DNA from: Rhodocollybia butyracea
Lineage: Eukaryota > Basidiomycota > Agaricomycetes > Agaricales > Omphalotaceae
DNA length: 64,000 nt
Reading direction: 5' to 3'
Assembly: GCA_015501585.1 (NCBI GenBank)
Contig: JADNRY010000010.1
Location: forward strand, 62,001 to 126,000
Below, piece after piece: positions 9,966 to 22,338 of the stretch. The position numbers were made by a program, and so were the translations under genes. Positions within the stretch are counted from its first letter, which is position 1; every line of letters begins with the position of its first letter. Below the pieces are notes generated by a model. The model was not told where the DNA came from. It made no database searches and saw nothing but the letters and a program-made list of their open reading frames with translations.

Positions 9966-12806
9966 ATGTTGAAGTCTCTTCGGGATCGTAAATTACGAGA
10001 AGAAGGAGCTGAAAGGTATGCTTATATATATAGGACCGTCACTGACAATTAACATACTTTGGCTTACTATTTTTTTCAGCGCGCATTCTGTTGTTGCTTC
10101 TCAACATGGCGACGTCCAGCCAGTTAACGATGTCCAGCAGGCTGACAATGTGCAGCTGGATACTCCATCTCTACTCTTAAAAAACCATGCTTTTGGGACG
10201 GTCAGTAAAGCTTCCCATATGTTCACTGCTGGACTACGAGGGAAGTTTGTACAAGCTGGAACAGGCACTAAGAATGCTTCTGAATTCATTGGTACGTTTA
10301 TGGCGGAATAAAGTGATAAATCCTGAGCTGGTCTTACATACGATTGCGCAGCTACATTGGGAATTCCAGAAAAGTTGAAGTCCCTTCAGGTCCGCAAAGT
10401 ACAAGATGAAAGGATTGAAAGGTGTGTTTCATATACTTATGATTAAAACTCTCTTGCTTACTATTTTGCTAGCACCCGTTCTGTTATTGATTCTCAACTT
10501 GACGTTCAGCCAGTTGACGATGTCCAGCCGGCAGGCAATGTTCATCTGACTGATGTTTCCTTAAAAATGCATAATTTCAAAGCCAATAGAGAGGTTGCTT
10601 CGCAGATGCTCAATGCTGGACTAGGGAAGCTTGGAGAAGGCACCAAGAATGTTTCCGAATTCTTCGGTGCGTCCATGACCAAATAAAGTGATAAGTTCTA
10701 AGCTGATCACTTACGATTGTGCAGCTACTCAAGTCGCAGAAATCCCTGAAAAGTTAAAGTCTCTTCAGCTTCGTAAAGTACAAGACGGAGGAGTTGAAAG
10801 GTATGTTTAATGTATGATGGTTAATATCCTCTGGCTTACTATTGTACCAGCGCCCATCCCGTGGTTGCATCTCAAAATGACAACATCGAGCCAGCCAACA
10901 ACATCCAGTCAGTTGACAATGTCGAGCCAGCCAATAACGCCGAGCCAGCTACCGACGTCGAGCCAGCTATCAGTATCGAGTCAGCTACCAATGTCGAGTC
11001 AGCTACCAATGTCAAACCAGCCATCAGGATCGAGTCAGCTGTGACCGATGTCGAACAAGTTAGCAATGTCCCAGCCTATGACGCCGATCCAGTTACCAAT
11101 GTCGAGTCAGCTACCAACGTTAAGCCAGCCAATGACGTCAAACCAGCTAACAGCGTCGAGCTCGTTAACAACGCCAACAACATTAATCCAGCCCATAATG
11201 TCCAGCTAGCTGAAACTGTTGAGCCAGCTAACAACATTCAATCAACTGACGATGTCGAGCCACCGCCCGATGTTGAGCCAGCGACCGATGTCGAGCTAGC
11301 TAATGACATCAAGCCACCTAGCAACGTTGAGCCAACTAACAGCATTGAGCTGGCTGATGATGTCCAGCCGGTTGACAATGTTCAGCCAACTGTCCAGCCA
11401 GCGACCGATGTCCAGCCAGTTAATAATATTGAGCCACCAAGCAATGTTGAGCCGGCTAACAGTATTGGGCTGGTTGATGGTGTCCAGCCGGTTGACAATG
11501 TTCAGCCAACTGACAACGTTCGGCTGTTTACTTTGTCCTTGATCAATGTTCCCCAAAAGAAGCATGCTTCAACAGTCAACGCTGAGGTTGCTTCACGTGT
11601 GTTTGCTGTTGGACGAGAAAAGCTTGTACTAGCTGGAGAAGGCACCAAGAATGTTTCTGAATTGTTTGGTACGTCTGAGGCAGTATAAAGTGTTAAGTTT
11701 TACCCTAATCGCTTGCCTGCCACAATTGCGCAGCTACCAAAGTCACAGGAATCTCAAAAACATTAAAGTCTCTTCAGGTTCGTAAAGTACAAGATGGAGG
11801 AGTTGAAAGGTATACTTCATATATGATGATCAGCCTCCTCCGGCTTATTATTTTACCAGCGCCCAATCTGTTGTCACTTCTCAACACGACAACGTTCAGC
11901 AGGACAACATTCCCCTCCAAAAGGAGGCAGTCGCTTCACGTGTGTTTGCTGCTGGATTGGAGAAGGTTGTGGCGCAGGGTGATAAAGTACGGAGAGTGGT
12001 GCTGGGCGTGGAACTCAAGAGGGAGAGACAGGAAGAGTCGAGTGAGAAAAATTCGCTGAGTTTTGTTCCTTTGCTAACGGAATATTCCATAGACTGCACA
12101 TCCGAGGCCCAGAACGAGGCACCTCAACCTGCCGTCGATGATCCAGTAGGGCGCCAGGAAGAAGAAGAGCTTCAGCGCATACTCGAAATGGTTATGCAAA
12201 ACGTGCAGAACGAGACGCTTCCATCTGCTAACGGCGAAATAAGCTGGAAGGAAGAAGAAGAGCTTCAGCGTGGACTCAAAACAATTGTGCAAAAAGAGAC
12301 GTCTTCATCTGGTGACGACGGCGAAATAAGTTGGAAAGAAGAAGAAGAGCTTCAACGCATACTCGAAATGATTGAGAAGAACGAAAATTCTCCTTCTACT
12401 GACAACGACGAAATGCTTTGGTGAGTTTCCTCAAAAGCCTGTGTCCTCGATTTGTAATGATAGGAGGCCCATCAGTCGGTACCTTCAAGAAGAATTGGGA
12501 AGTGTAGATTCAAGAGTTTCCCAAAATGCTCGGTCCACTGAATTCTTCGCGAATTCCTCAAATTTCGCCATCTCTGGTAGTCGATTCAATGCAGTCAATG
12601 GAAATTTCCATGAAACGACTAACAACTCCAATGTCACAAACAACACTCATATACACAATGCACCACGTCCGGATTGGAGCAAGGAAGCAATAGCGGTCGT
12701 TTGTTCGACGATACAAGTTATATGCACGGTCATTCAAGTAAAAGGAAACTCTACACGCAAATATATAGTTGCTTCACGGCGTACGCGCCCTATAATCAAC
12801 TCGTGA
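9966..12806 (+). CDS. Modular repeat protein built from duplicated exon-intron pairs, with hexapeptide array
   Basis: Proposed exons are 9966-10015, 10080-10291, 10352-10421, 10473-10666, 10725-10800, 10851-11668, 11734-11809, 11860-12041, 12093-12420 and 12464-12806. All junction phases agree. A long exon (motif S-x-HSVVASQ ... GEGTKNVSEFFG) alternates with a short exon (ATQVAEIPEKLKSLQLRKVQ-type) about four times, so the gene grew by repeated duplication of an exon-intron unit. The third long exon is expanded by a six-residue array (EPATDV, ESATNV, KPAIRI ...). Then come three WKEEEELQRxLE repeats and a C-terminal block SSNFAISGSRFNAVNGNF, a motif seen in many Agaricomycete proteins of unknown role. 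No signal peptide or catalytic motif is visible. The start ATG at 9966 lies inside a degenerate copy of the short exon. The 12042-12092 intron is in frame and could be retained. Confidence 0.65.
10905..11530 (+). repeat. 18 bp coding minisatellite (hexapeptide repeat)
   Basis: Inside the large exon the sequence cycles with an 18 bp period encoding (E/K/Q)-(P/S)-A-(T/N)-(D/N)-V variants such as EPATDV, ESATNV and KPANDV. Copies are imperfect, with occasional insertions. This accounts for the six-frame openness of the region; opposite-strand frames here are shadows. Confidence 0.85.
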
Positions 12807-15013
12807 GCTCATCGGTCTCATGTACAAATGCCGGGGGCTTGCGAGTCGAGGGGAAGAGGCTGTTCACGAGATGGCACAAGCCACTAATATATGTGAAGTT
12901 AAACTCCTCCAAGCGTAACGAATTTTGCTTTGTTTGGACACTACACTGGACTGCCCTTGTACTTTGCTATTACTCGCTTCTGGAACTCTGCTTACCCTGC
13001 TTTCGTGTCTTATACCCCATAGCCAATGTCGATAACTTTTTCGTGACTCATACTGTATTTTGATCTGGAACTGCTTCCATGACTTATACCCCGTAACCAA
13101 TGTTGTATTTCTGCATATCTTTTTCTCCCCAATTGTGACTCACAGAATAGTATGTAACTCGGACAGGACAGTATTCCTGCTAGCTAGCGAACTTTCATAG
13201 GACCTTGCGAAGCCTTATGAGGTATTTGACCCTTATAGCTTATGATAAGGATCGAGGTACCTCGCGATTCTCGCGAGCAAAACGGTACAGGAACCTTGAT
13301 CCCCTATCACGATAGAGCGCCTGAATGTATGGGCCAAATGGGACGGTGTAGAAGTTCTGGAGAGCTTTCCTCAGCTCCCACCGCGAAGTCTAGTACCAAA
13401 GACAAGACTCCAGATTTTCGAAAGGTTCAGTGTAGGCCATACACGATTCTGGACACATGTCATGAAGTATAAGATGTATCCCTATCATTGCAGCAACCCG
13501 CTTTCGTACTTGGTCGTAGATAACATAGAGTCATCCACTATCACAGATCACGAGGCTGTATACTCTTTCTCCGATGCCCAAGCAACGATGAAGAGCTACA
13601 GTGAGAGCCGCATATTGTGCTCTTCATCGAGTCTCCCAGTTCAACAGGGCTTGTAAATTCTTAAGATTTTCTCATCAAAGCTGCTGTTTTCGAGAGACAC
13701 AGAACGAAGTGCATTGATGTACTGCTGAGCTATATGTGTTCGCTCTATGGATTCAACGCCAGCAGTGGAATTTGGGGAGAAGAAATTGTGGCTCATTTCT
13801 AGGTGGAGGATTTGATGGAGGTGACCGGCGATCTGGCGATGAATTTCCCAATGGGATTGAGGGCTGGCGACGTGACGGAGGTGAGTAACGGTCAGGTGTA
13901 CGCGTGATGGATGGTACTCTCAAAAACTCTCTAAAATGGATAAAGAAGCTGAACTGACCACTTAACATATGCATCAACATACCTGACTCTATTTTCATCA
14001 TTTTGCGCGTTGTTGTCCTGGTTTTACGCGTTATTGCTGCTGGTAGTCCAAACCAGTAAATACAAGTCTAATAACGCGTCAAACACGTACTGTACACGCT
14101 AGAGAAAACATTCAAACTTGGCACGAATGCCGTCGCAGCGGCTGCGTGATGAACGTTACATAAGAATCGGCACCTTTCTGTAAAGCGCAGGAACGGTCAG
14201 CTTCGTTAGCCGACGTTTTGGCCTGATCCGAATGCTGCCGGACCCAAGACCCCAAGTACCCTTCACATGACCTGTGACACAGACGTCGGCCTTTGCCCAA
14301 CCTTTGCCGTATGTTGGTGGAAAACCCAAGGCAAACCCCGAAGAGGGGAGTCAAGCGGTGAAGCCTGTATATGATACATCGAGCCGTGCGCGTGAGCTTG
14401 TTGCCATCTGGGCCCAGATTGGGATTTGGATCCAAAGACCCAAAACTCAGCTGCCATGCCCCAACCCCGGTGAGCGCCTGTTAGCCTCAGACGCGTCGTG
14501 TCAAGCTTCCAAGTCGCGTCGTTTTCTGCAAGTTATATATGATTAATATACATGTAATAGGCTAGTAAACGGAACCAATATCCCGACACGTTACAATGCC
14601 CTAATCCGACGTGAATATCCCCACAAGCAATTATTTGGGTTGAACACTACTATTGCGTTAAGCTTCTCTGTTACATGATCAACTGATTCTGAACCCTAGA
14701 TAAGGAGGAGAAAGCCCAGGATAGCGCCAATAACAATGTTCATCGAGCTTTGGAAGCTCAGTCCGCTTAGTGACGTAGGAGGATTGGCCGAGATTACTTT
14801 TTTTCCTGACCGCTGAAATAGATTGGATCGAGGTGAGCACAAGAGTCGTCCTGAAGAGACTAGATTAGCATATCACATAGGTACGGAGGAGGAACACAAA
14901 GAGTCCAATGGTCCATTAAAAGTATTTGAAGGAATACTGTACATTAGAATATAAAAAACGGTTATCACTTGTAGTTAGTAGGTCATGTAGTAGGTGCTAG
15001 TCTGGGGTGGATC
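12807..15013. other. Intergenic region, nothing recognised
   Basis: Open frames at 12674-13063, 13242-13472, 13462-13656 and 14112-14435 carry no family motif and are not joined by convincing splice sites. The 3' end of the modular gene and the 3' end of the minus-strand gene at 15.0-16.0 kb face this region. Confidence 0.4.
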
Positions 15014-15956
15014 TCACCATCCACTCGTGCCAGCGCCATTGTTGTTAGTAGGGAAGCCAGCGCTGAGTCCTGGGATGCACAGGGATTCAATGTTAGAGTT
15101 ACAATCTTTCTTGTTGTTGACCATGGAGTCAAAGGTGATGGAGTCTTAGGGAGGCCTTGCATTAGGAGTAGCTTTCATACCAGATAGTACAGCTGGGCAT
15201 CGGCTGTCGATGTGCCAAATGAAGTAGGCCGAGTTGGCAAAGTTTCTGAAGCGGAGAACAATGTGGGCGGGGTTGGTTCCTGAAACCCAATATGCCGCAT
15301 AGAGCATCCCAAGGTGGATGTTGCTGCCTATTGATGCGAAGATCATCTTGGTGGTGTTTCCAGGAGTCTCTGAGGGTTGCAGACCTTTGAACAGAACATC
15401 AGTGGTGTCGGCAGTGAGGTTAGGTCTTTGGTGATGGGGTAGGTAGGCTCAGGGAGTCTGCGCTTCTCCGAGGTACTAGCGATCCCCTGCGCAGATGCAG
15501 GGAAAGGGTTAGGTTGAACATGCTCAGAGCCTCGAGCCGTCGAGCCGGAGCAGGCCAGTTGCCCAACGTTCCCATAGAGTTGGGAGTCACGGACGTATTA
15601 CTGTTATTGGTGGTAGCAGGGGCAATTTGGTCAGGAAGGCTAATGATGTAGTCCCGTAGCTCACTTAAGCCCACTTGGAGGGAAGAGATATTGGTTTGGA
15701 TGGATGTTCGGACATCCATGAGCCTACCGCTGAGGGTGTTATAGACATCCCTAAATTCTTCATTCTCTGCCTGGGAAACAGGAGAAGGAGAAGGTGTCAC
15801 ACCGGGGAGGGTTGTCTGCGAGTCCTGAAGGATTCTCATGATTTGAGGGTCGACGTTGTCAGTGATGTGTCCGATGATGTTGGTCACGTCTATGATACAG
15901 GTGTCCACGGTGGAGGTCGCTACTCGGCGGTAGAGATATAGTGTCATATTGAACAT
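15014..15956 (-). CDS. Hypothetical protein with Ser/Pro and coiled-coil-like regions (frame break)
   Basis: I do not recognise this protein. An open exon from the ATG at 15956 encodes about 178 residues, including a Pro/Ser-rich linker (LPGVTPSPSPVSQAE) and a helical stretch (SGRLMDVRTSIQTNISSLQV). It stops at 15420. In another frame the coding character continues (LTADTTDVLFKGLQPSE ... HIVLRFRNFANSAYFIWHID). After a possible 36 bp intron near 15185-15150 it reaches a natural stop at 15014 (NNNGAGTSGW). A one-base frame break near 15425 or an unrecognised intron must link the blocks. FNMTLYLYRR near the start and FNLTLSLHLRR near residue 145 look like an internal duplication. A decayed or mis-assembled gene is possible. 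Confidence 0.4.
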
Positions 15957-16166
15957 GTTTTCATTCGTGCGGAATCTGAATGCTCCAGCAAGGATTCACA
16001 TCGATGGTATGGCCATTGCCTTATGTATGAGCAATCATCTATGAGTCACTGTCATGCGGTGGCAGATGTCCATCATTAGTTAAGCCTCGCCAATCATGTT
16101 TTGAAGCTGACCGCTCCTGCTTGCAATACCTTTCTTCACCTTTCTTTTTATATCTTGATGATCTCC

Positions 16167-17931
16167 ATGTCTTGCAACTCAGATTCATCTGAGCTGGTAC
16201 AGAATGAGAATGCTGCCTTAAAATCAGAATTCGAACAGTTGAAGAAAGGAATCGGTAGCTCGAAAACAGAAAATGAGTGTTTGTTGACCGAGAATAGAAG
16301 ATTAACGGTGAGCCAGTCGAATTGGCATCTTAATTTTCATGTCTTGCAACTCTAGTTCATCTTGAATTGGCACAGAATGAGAATGCTGCCTTGAAAACGG
16401 AAATCGCAGAGCTGAAGAATGAAATCAGTGGTTTGAAAACGGAGAATGAATTTTTGTTGGCCGAGAATAGAGGATTAACGAGCCTCTTACCAACGCCGGT
16501 GAGTCAGTCGAATTGGCTCAAAGACCCAGCTAGTTCATCGCCTATCCAGCCGCCTCATCTCCCTTGGGAAATTCTTCACTCGATATTTCTACGAGCAACA
16601 GTTCCCGAAACGCTTCTTGTCCCGGACTGCAGGTCACATTCTGCATGGAATCTCAATACGAAGACAAAACTCCAGCTCATATCCGTCTGCAAGGACTGGT
16701 ATGAGGCAGGGATCAGTCTTTTATATCGGGACATCGCAATCTATTCAGTAGGTCAGTTTTGCGCGCTGATCTCGATGTTGCGCAGGAATCCTTCGCTTGC
16801 TGAGCATGTATACTCCCTTCGCTTCTCTTGTTACATCTTATCAACCCACGCATCCCTGTTCGAACGCCTAATCGAGTCATTGGGGGATCTATGTTCGAAA
16901 ATCAAGCGTTTCTCCTTTGAGGAATCATTTCTGTACATTGACACTATGTTTAGTGCATGTGTTATGCCCAGCCTTGCCCATGGCCACAGTATGCTGACAC
17001 AACTGGAACTCAATGTTAATCACTATATCCCTCTCACAGAGGTTCTGAATAACATGTACTTGTTTTCCGAGCGCTTAGAGTCGTTGATCATCCGTTCTGA
17101 CGATGCAAGTTCCCATGTGTATGCAACAGCTGAACACTCCGAACACCTGCTGTTTCCTCTACTGCAAGTCTTCCAATTCCAACTGGATTCCTTTGCTATC
17201 GCGTTTATTACTCAGTGTTGGGAGTTTCCCGGTTTGAAAACGCTGGCTTGCCTGCGTCCGCGTCCGTTTCCGTTCGGGCGGCGATGCAGGCCAGTGTTGA
17301 ATTTATCGCTGCTCATGGAAAAACACTCTCCACTTTACTTTTCTGTTATCGGCCACGGAAAAATTCCGTAGGGAGACAGGAGAAATGTGCTGCTCAGGAA
17401 GTGATTGCTAATCTCTCATCCCTGCGCCATCTTATTATCCCTTTCTTCTTTAATGTTTCAGCCCCGCAAGTCCATTGGCTTGACTATGTTCTTGCTGTGG
17501 AAGATATACCGCTGGACGTGACATCGACCCTATCTTCAAGCGACTCGAAAGCCCGATTTCCCAAATTGCAGTGCTACCGCTTCCTTGAGTTCAATTTACT
17601 CAATCTACCCCTGATATATGTCCTGTTGCCTCCAACTATGGATGAAGGTCGATTCAACTTTCCTGGGGTTGATATCAGATGTAGTGCGTTTGCGCTCTTG
17701 GGCTCAAGCTATGCAGATAGACGCGTTTTGAGCGAATATGACTCGGAAGATGAGCTTGACTTTTCTTCTGGTGGTTCAGATTGGACCCCTGACTCAGAGT
17801 CAGAGTGGGACGAGGACGAGGAGGAAGAGGAGGATGACGACGACGACGACAACGACAAAGGATGCTTTGAATCAGACGCAGACGAAGAAATGATTTTAAC
17901 TAAATGGCGTGCGCGTACAGATGGTTTCTGA
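16167..17931 (+). CDS. F-box protein with coiled-coil N terminus and acidic tail (apparent frameshift)
   Basis: Exon 1 (16167-16307) and the start of exon 2 (from 16376) both encode a leucine-zipper-like coiled coil (NENAALK...E...LKTENEFLLAENR). They are a tandem duplication, joined by a 68 bp intron whose 3' splice site restores frame. An F-box follows (PPHLPWEILHSIFLRATVPE, then LQLISVCKDWYEAGISLLYR, residues about 110-170) and then a leucine-rich C-terminal region. Such proteins are SCF ubiquitin-ligase adaptors via Skp1; the target is unknown. The frame breaks between about 17240 and 17290, in a CGTCCG/CGTTTCC repeat. The first frame ends at 17371, while homologous-looking sequence (EFIAAHGKTLSTLLF ... 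SSLRHLIIP) continues in another frame to 17931 and ends in a Glu/Asp-rich tail. No intron of suitable length fits, so this is a one-base indel, real or technical. Confidence 0.65.
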
Positions 17932-19840
17932 ATCCCGAGCTACACAATGTATCGGGCAGGATTTAGATATATATACAACTCTCTGTGTTCACAATATCAC
18001 CAGCGTTCTCTCATAATGTTGCACTACCTGGAAAGAGAATCTCGCTGCATGTCAAACAAACGAGCGCCCAGAAAACCAGAATAAGCGCCATTATACGTTC
18101 TTAATCTTGTACTTCACATTGGACCAAGAGTGCTTGAAGCCAAATGTCGCGTTTCTCAATTCATCAAAAGCCAGCATCATCAAGCCAGATTTAATTCCAG
18201 CTATCAAAGAGCTTACAGTGAAACTAGATGTTCTGTTTATTTTTTTTCTCTTTGGTCCCCATTTATCTAACACCTTATCTAAAGTCATTCTTTCCTTTGC
18301 AAGAACGTCACATCATCCCGCACCTGCAATAACCCCTTAAGTCTAAAATTCCCTTGAAACCACCGCAGCGCTTCTCGTCCTGGTCCTCCTTATAAAGACC
18401 GATGGCTCGATCTTAGTGCGCGATTGGACGGCCCACCTTAGCATCTTGGTCTTGGTCCTGGCCATGGATTCTCACCAGGACTGGAGTTTGTACCGAGGAC
18501 GGAGTTTGAGCAAGCTGGGGCTGAAGGAGAAGAGAGAAACATAAGCGGAGAACGCTTGAAGAATCCCGGCGATGAAATTTTTCGATGCATCAGCACCTAT
18601 GGGCGAACTTGCGAGTACCAGGATGACTGACGTTCTATATATCCCGCTTTATCAGGACCATCCCGCGTTCGTGCGCGGAGCTCTCAGTAACCGCGAAGCT
18701 TCATCCCGTGAAAATCAAGGACGAGGAAGTGGGTTTGAGGAACGGGAGTATGAAGATTGTGGATGGGTTGGGTAAGCGTTCTTTTATATTCAAGCTTCAC
18801 TTTCATTTTCTTTCGCCATCGTACTGATGCCCTTACTACTTTTATTCGGTTTTTTTTTGCGGTTGTGCTGATGCCCCTTCATAGAAACGTATCATTCATC
18901 CTCACCTATACCACATCCTCTACGTTCTCATGGCGTGTCTACATCACCCGCCGCCGCCCTCACTTAAGCCAAGAAGAGGTCGACCAGCTCGATGATAATC
19001 AGGATCGAGAGGATTGAGGTATCCTCTACGGATACGGAGTTGATGACGGATTCGAGGAAGGGTTCGTTTGTGTTTTTTTGTGGATACTCAACATTTATCT
19101 TATCATTATCGCTATAGTCTCGCAGCTTTCCCGCTTAACGTTCTCAATAGCGATAACAAGCCAAAAGTCAAAGCCTTCGTCTCCTATGCATAGGGTCTCG
19201 AGCCCGAACCCGAACAGCAACTCAATCTTCCCTTCGCTTCTGCTCCTTCCGGGGACATATCCCATCGCGGCGAAACTCAATCCGAGATTTCATTCTATTT
19301 CATGGAAGCAGAATCCAACACTGCTACATGGGCCGCCCCCCTGATGAAAAAATCGTCGATTTGATTCCTTCCAGTATCTTTACGGAGGCGGGTACGAAGA
19401 TGGATACGGATATGGATATGACTATAGATACACCACAGGCGAAGATGCTGGTGATATTGATAAAGAGAATCGAGACCCTCTGTTTCCCCTCGACTCGGGT
19501 TTGTGCTTAGAAAGCCTGGAGCACAATCGGTTTCATGGAGACGAGCAGGGCCATTCAAATACAAACTCGAACGATCACTCCTACTCACGTTTTCCTGTTC
19601 TTTATCCGCTTCAGCGGTCCCTCGCTTGCGTACACGGACACCAGAACGCGAGTAACGCAGGGACGAAGAATACTGACCTGCGAAGCGTCCGGTATATATC
19701 GAAGGTCGGAACGAAACTTGTGGATATATATCTCGAACAGGATTACTATCGACGATTCAGGTATTGGGTCTATGGACCACGACTACCTATCGTTGTCCCC
19801 ATATTCTAGCTATACAAAAACCTAAACTTGCTCCAGAGAC
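17932..19840 (+). other. Possible fragmented gene or relic exons; mostly unassigned
   Basis: Two stretches look exon-like. One is 18572-18775 (APMGELASTRMTDVLYIPLY ...), ending at a good GTAAGC donor. The other is an open frame from about 19372 to 19809 beginning with a Gly/Tyr-rich run (YGGGYEDGYGYGYDYRY), preceded by a TTCCAG acceptor. They may belong to one decayed gene that continues into the coding repeat from 19880, but no full reading frame could be assembled and no family is recognised. Confidence 0.25.
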
Positions 19841-19879
19841 GACATTCGCTTCGTTTGAGCCTCGTCAAAAAACTTCACC

Positions 19880-20650
19880 TTACCTACGGCCGCTCTTGCG
19901 CATTGGTATAATGGCTTCAATGAATATACTGCCCTCGTGCGGTATTTTCGCAATGAATCGGCTTGGCGGAACGCGATACCACCCTCACAGACGTCGATCT
20001 CCTCATTGACCTCCATACAACTGTTATCGGCTATCTTCAGCAATCTCTTTGCTCTCCCTTCCGCAATCGGTACAGCAGCTGTGCTCAATCCTGGAGGTAC
20101 AAGCGTTTTTGTGCACCGTCGAGGCGTTCAGGCTATCCAAGTCCGAGAGTGCAAATGGTGCGAAGCCTGAGGAGAGCTTGAGCGCATATTGGTTGCCGGT
20201 GCTGGAAACTGCGAGGAAGTTTCGGAAGGCCGTGGTGCTCTCTGAGGCATGTGGGTATAAACGCACGGGATCCCGGGTAATGACTTGCTTTTGCGGATCC
20301 GGTGCGTGAGGCTGCGGGTTTGGTGAGGAAGTTTAATGAGGAGGCAGAGGCGGGGGATGGGTCGGGTGGGATGTTGTGGAGGTAATCGTACGTGGCTCAA
20401 GGATGATGTTGGGGTGGGTGAGGATGATTTGGTACTTATGCTGGTGCGGATAGTCGGTCATCCAGGGCGAATTTGTGTCAGACTTTTATCGATGACCTTA
20501 TTGAGAATGAGGATTGCGCCTGAAGAGAGGATTGCGCGGTTGTACATACGATGAGATGTTTGTTCGATCATGTACGGAACGAAGACAGGTTTTTCTTGCA
20601 GTATTGACATTTTCCAGAAGCTATTTGGAAAGGTGAGACGACTCTCCGAC
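19880..20650 (+). repeat. Coding-derived repeat family, copy 1
   Basis: This ~750 bp segment is repeated in diverged form at 23450-24200 and, for its first ~550 bp, at 24730-25285. Shared blocks include GCATTGGTA-AGGCTTCAATGAA, TCATTGACCTCCATA, the AATCCTGGAGGTAC block, and the segment giving LETARKFRKAVVLSE here. Pieces of open frame on the plus strand (HWYNGFNEYTALVRYFRN, LIDLHTTVI, AAGLVRKFNEEAEAGDGSGG, LFDHVRNED) suggest descent from an intron-containing protein gene that I do not recognise. Frames are interrupted, so this is probably a relic. Confidence 0.5.
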
Positions 20651-20919
20651 CAATTTTGTCCGATTTTTATACCTTCATGAACTTTCAACATCACATTACC
20701 ATTAGTGTATCTTAACATGTCACCCTTTATAATCCCGTCATAAGTAGAGAGTCCTTCGATACTTTCAAGTGCATATCGTGAGCCAGGAAAGAGGATATGA
20801 TGTCGTGAGGATGGAGTCCTGATTATGCACGCAGTTTAAACAAGCGTTGTAAGTGGAATGATCACAGACTATATTATAGGACGATGTCAGTAACGAGTGA
20901 CACTAGATATGTCCATGGG

Positions 20920-22338
20920 CTAGCGGATGATGTTAGCTATTCTCATGGGATCGATATTCTTGGCCGAGACCTCCTTTGGCTGGCCGGGAATGGGGTTCGA
21001 TATGGACACCTGAGCAGTGTCCGACTTTGAGGCGGCCTGTGCAGGCTGGCCGCCCACGAAAGGGGGAGAGCCATGGTTGTGCCTCGTAGGCGGGTTCCAG
21101 GCCGAGTACCCTGTGGGTGGGTTCGTGGCCGAATCCTTTGGCTGGCCGGGAATGGGGTTCGATATGGGAACTTGAATGTCCGACTTTGTGGCTGAGTCGG
21201 CATGTGCGGGCTGGTTGCCCACGGAAGGGCCATGGTTGTGCCCTGTCGTGGGCGGGTTCCAGGCCGAGTACCCTGTCGTGGGTGGGTTCGTGACCGAATG
21301 CCCTGTCACGGGCGGTTTCAAGGCCGAGTGCGCCGTCGCGGGTGGGTTTATGGCCGGGAACTTTTTAAAGTCTTTCATGAACCGATTTAGAAACCCATTC
21401 CATTCTCCTTGCATAACGGGCAATCCTTCACGTGGTTTGCCAATAAAGCCTTCAACCTCTACGCCGTCTTTGATGACAGTATACCTAATGCCAATATAGA
21501 CCCCCCCCACTAACTATAAGGAACACGAAGAAAATCAGATTCGGGAGCAAGTGCTCACCACCATTCCCCGTCCACCCAGCACATTTCCTCTCAGAACATT
21601 CGTCGAACAGTCCATCGAGAATGAAATAAAGCAATTCCCCAGGATCCAGTGGCTTATACAAACCTGTGTACTCTAATTCCAACTTCACAGAGTTGTCCGT
21701 GGACTTATAGCCTGCTACAATCTTGAGGTTTTTGGAGATGGCTGATTTCTTTCCCTGGGGAATCATGTTGTTTGGATGAACTTGACCTTTTTGGTCACTG
21801 AAGGTCAACTTGCCACGTTTCTGGCAAGATGTGGGTATCAGGTATAATGCGATTGATCCAGTAGACACTTACAAGGGTTCGCCATGACGATTCACGAATG
21901 AAAGGTTGACCTTGGTGAGGTGCTACACTAACAGCCTCGAATGACAATGGCGGCTCTTCATGAATGAAAGTTGTAATTTGACTTTGGTGACGTTTCTGGC
22001 AAGATGGGGTATGAACCTTTAGGTAGTAGTAGTGCAATTAACCCGGTAAAGGCTTACAGGTGCTGGCCCCTGCGTATCGGGAAGACTGTGTTTCTGGCAA
22101 GATGTGAGTATTAGGTAGTACTACAATTAACCCAGTAAATACTTACATTCGCATTTTCTGGTGGCCGCGGCAGAAGTTTCTGGGTATTACTAGTAGGTAA
22201 GTTGTTCTAAGTAACCCAATACTAAACACTTACTCTGAACCCCGACGATGATCCTGATTTGCCTGGTCCTGACACTGGCATAGGGCATACAGCAAGCAAG
22301 CAGCTAGCTAAGACAGCAAAGAGAAGAACAAAGCGCAT
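20920..22338 (-). CDS. Secreted hypothetical protein, paralogue A (NPPTTG/NPIPGQP repeats)
   Basis: Six exons are inferred on the minus strand: 22338-22234, 22179-22147, 22093-22058, 21995-21873, 21820-21559 and 21509-20920 (382 aa, phases consistent). The protein starts MRFVLLFAVLASCLLAVCP, a clear signal peptide. A conserved globular part follows (LELEYTGLYKPLDPGELLYF ... VYIGIRYTVIKDG), with a cysteine pair. The Pro/Gly-rich C terminus carries repeats (WNPPTTGHNHG, ISNPIPGQPK). The acceptor GTTAG at 21514-21510 was chosen because it keeps frame through a run of eight G. Introns 2-4 are nearly identical to each other and to introns of the paralogue at 25.7-27.1 kb. Function is unknown; secretion and rapid repeat turnover fit a small cell-surface or effector-like protein. 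Confidence 0.7.

Noticed and set aside
11296..11565. Minus-strand frame with repeated WLNIVNRLD-like units
   Set aside because: Shadow of the 18 bp coding minisatellite of the plus-strand gene.
17230..17290. An intron to explain the F-box frame change
   Set aside because: The only GT...AG pair that looks reasonable here is 58 bp, which gives the wrong phase; a one-base indel fits better.
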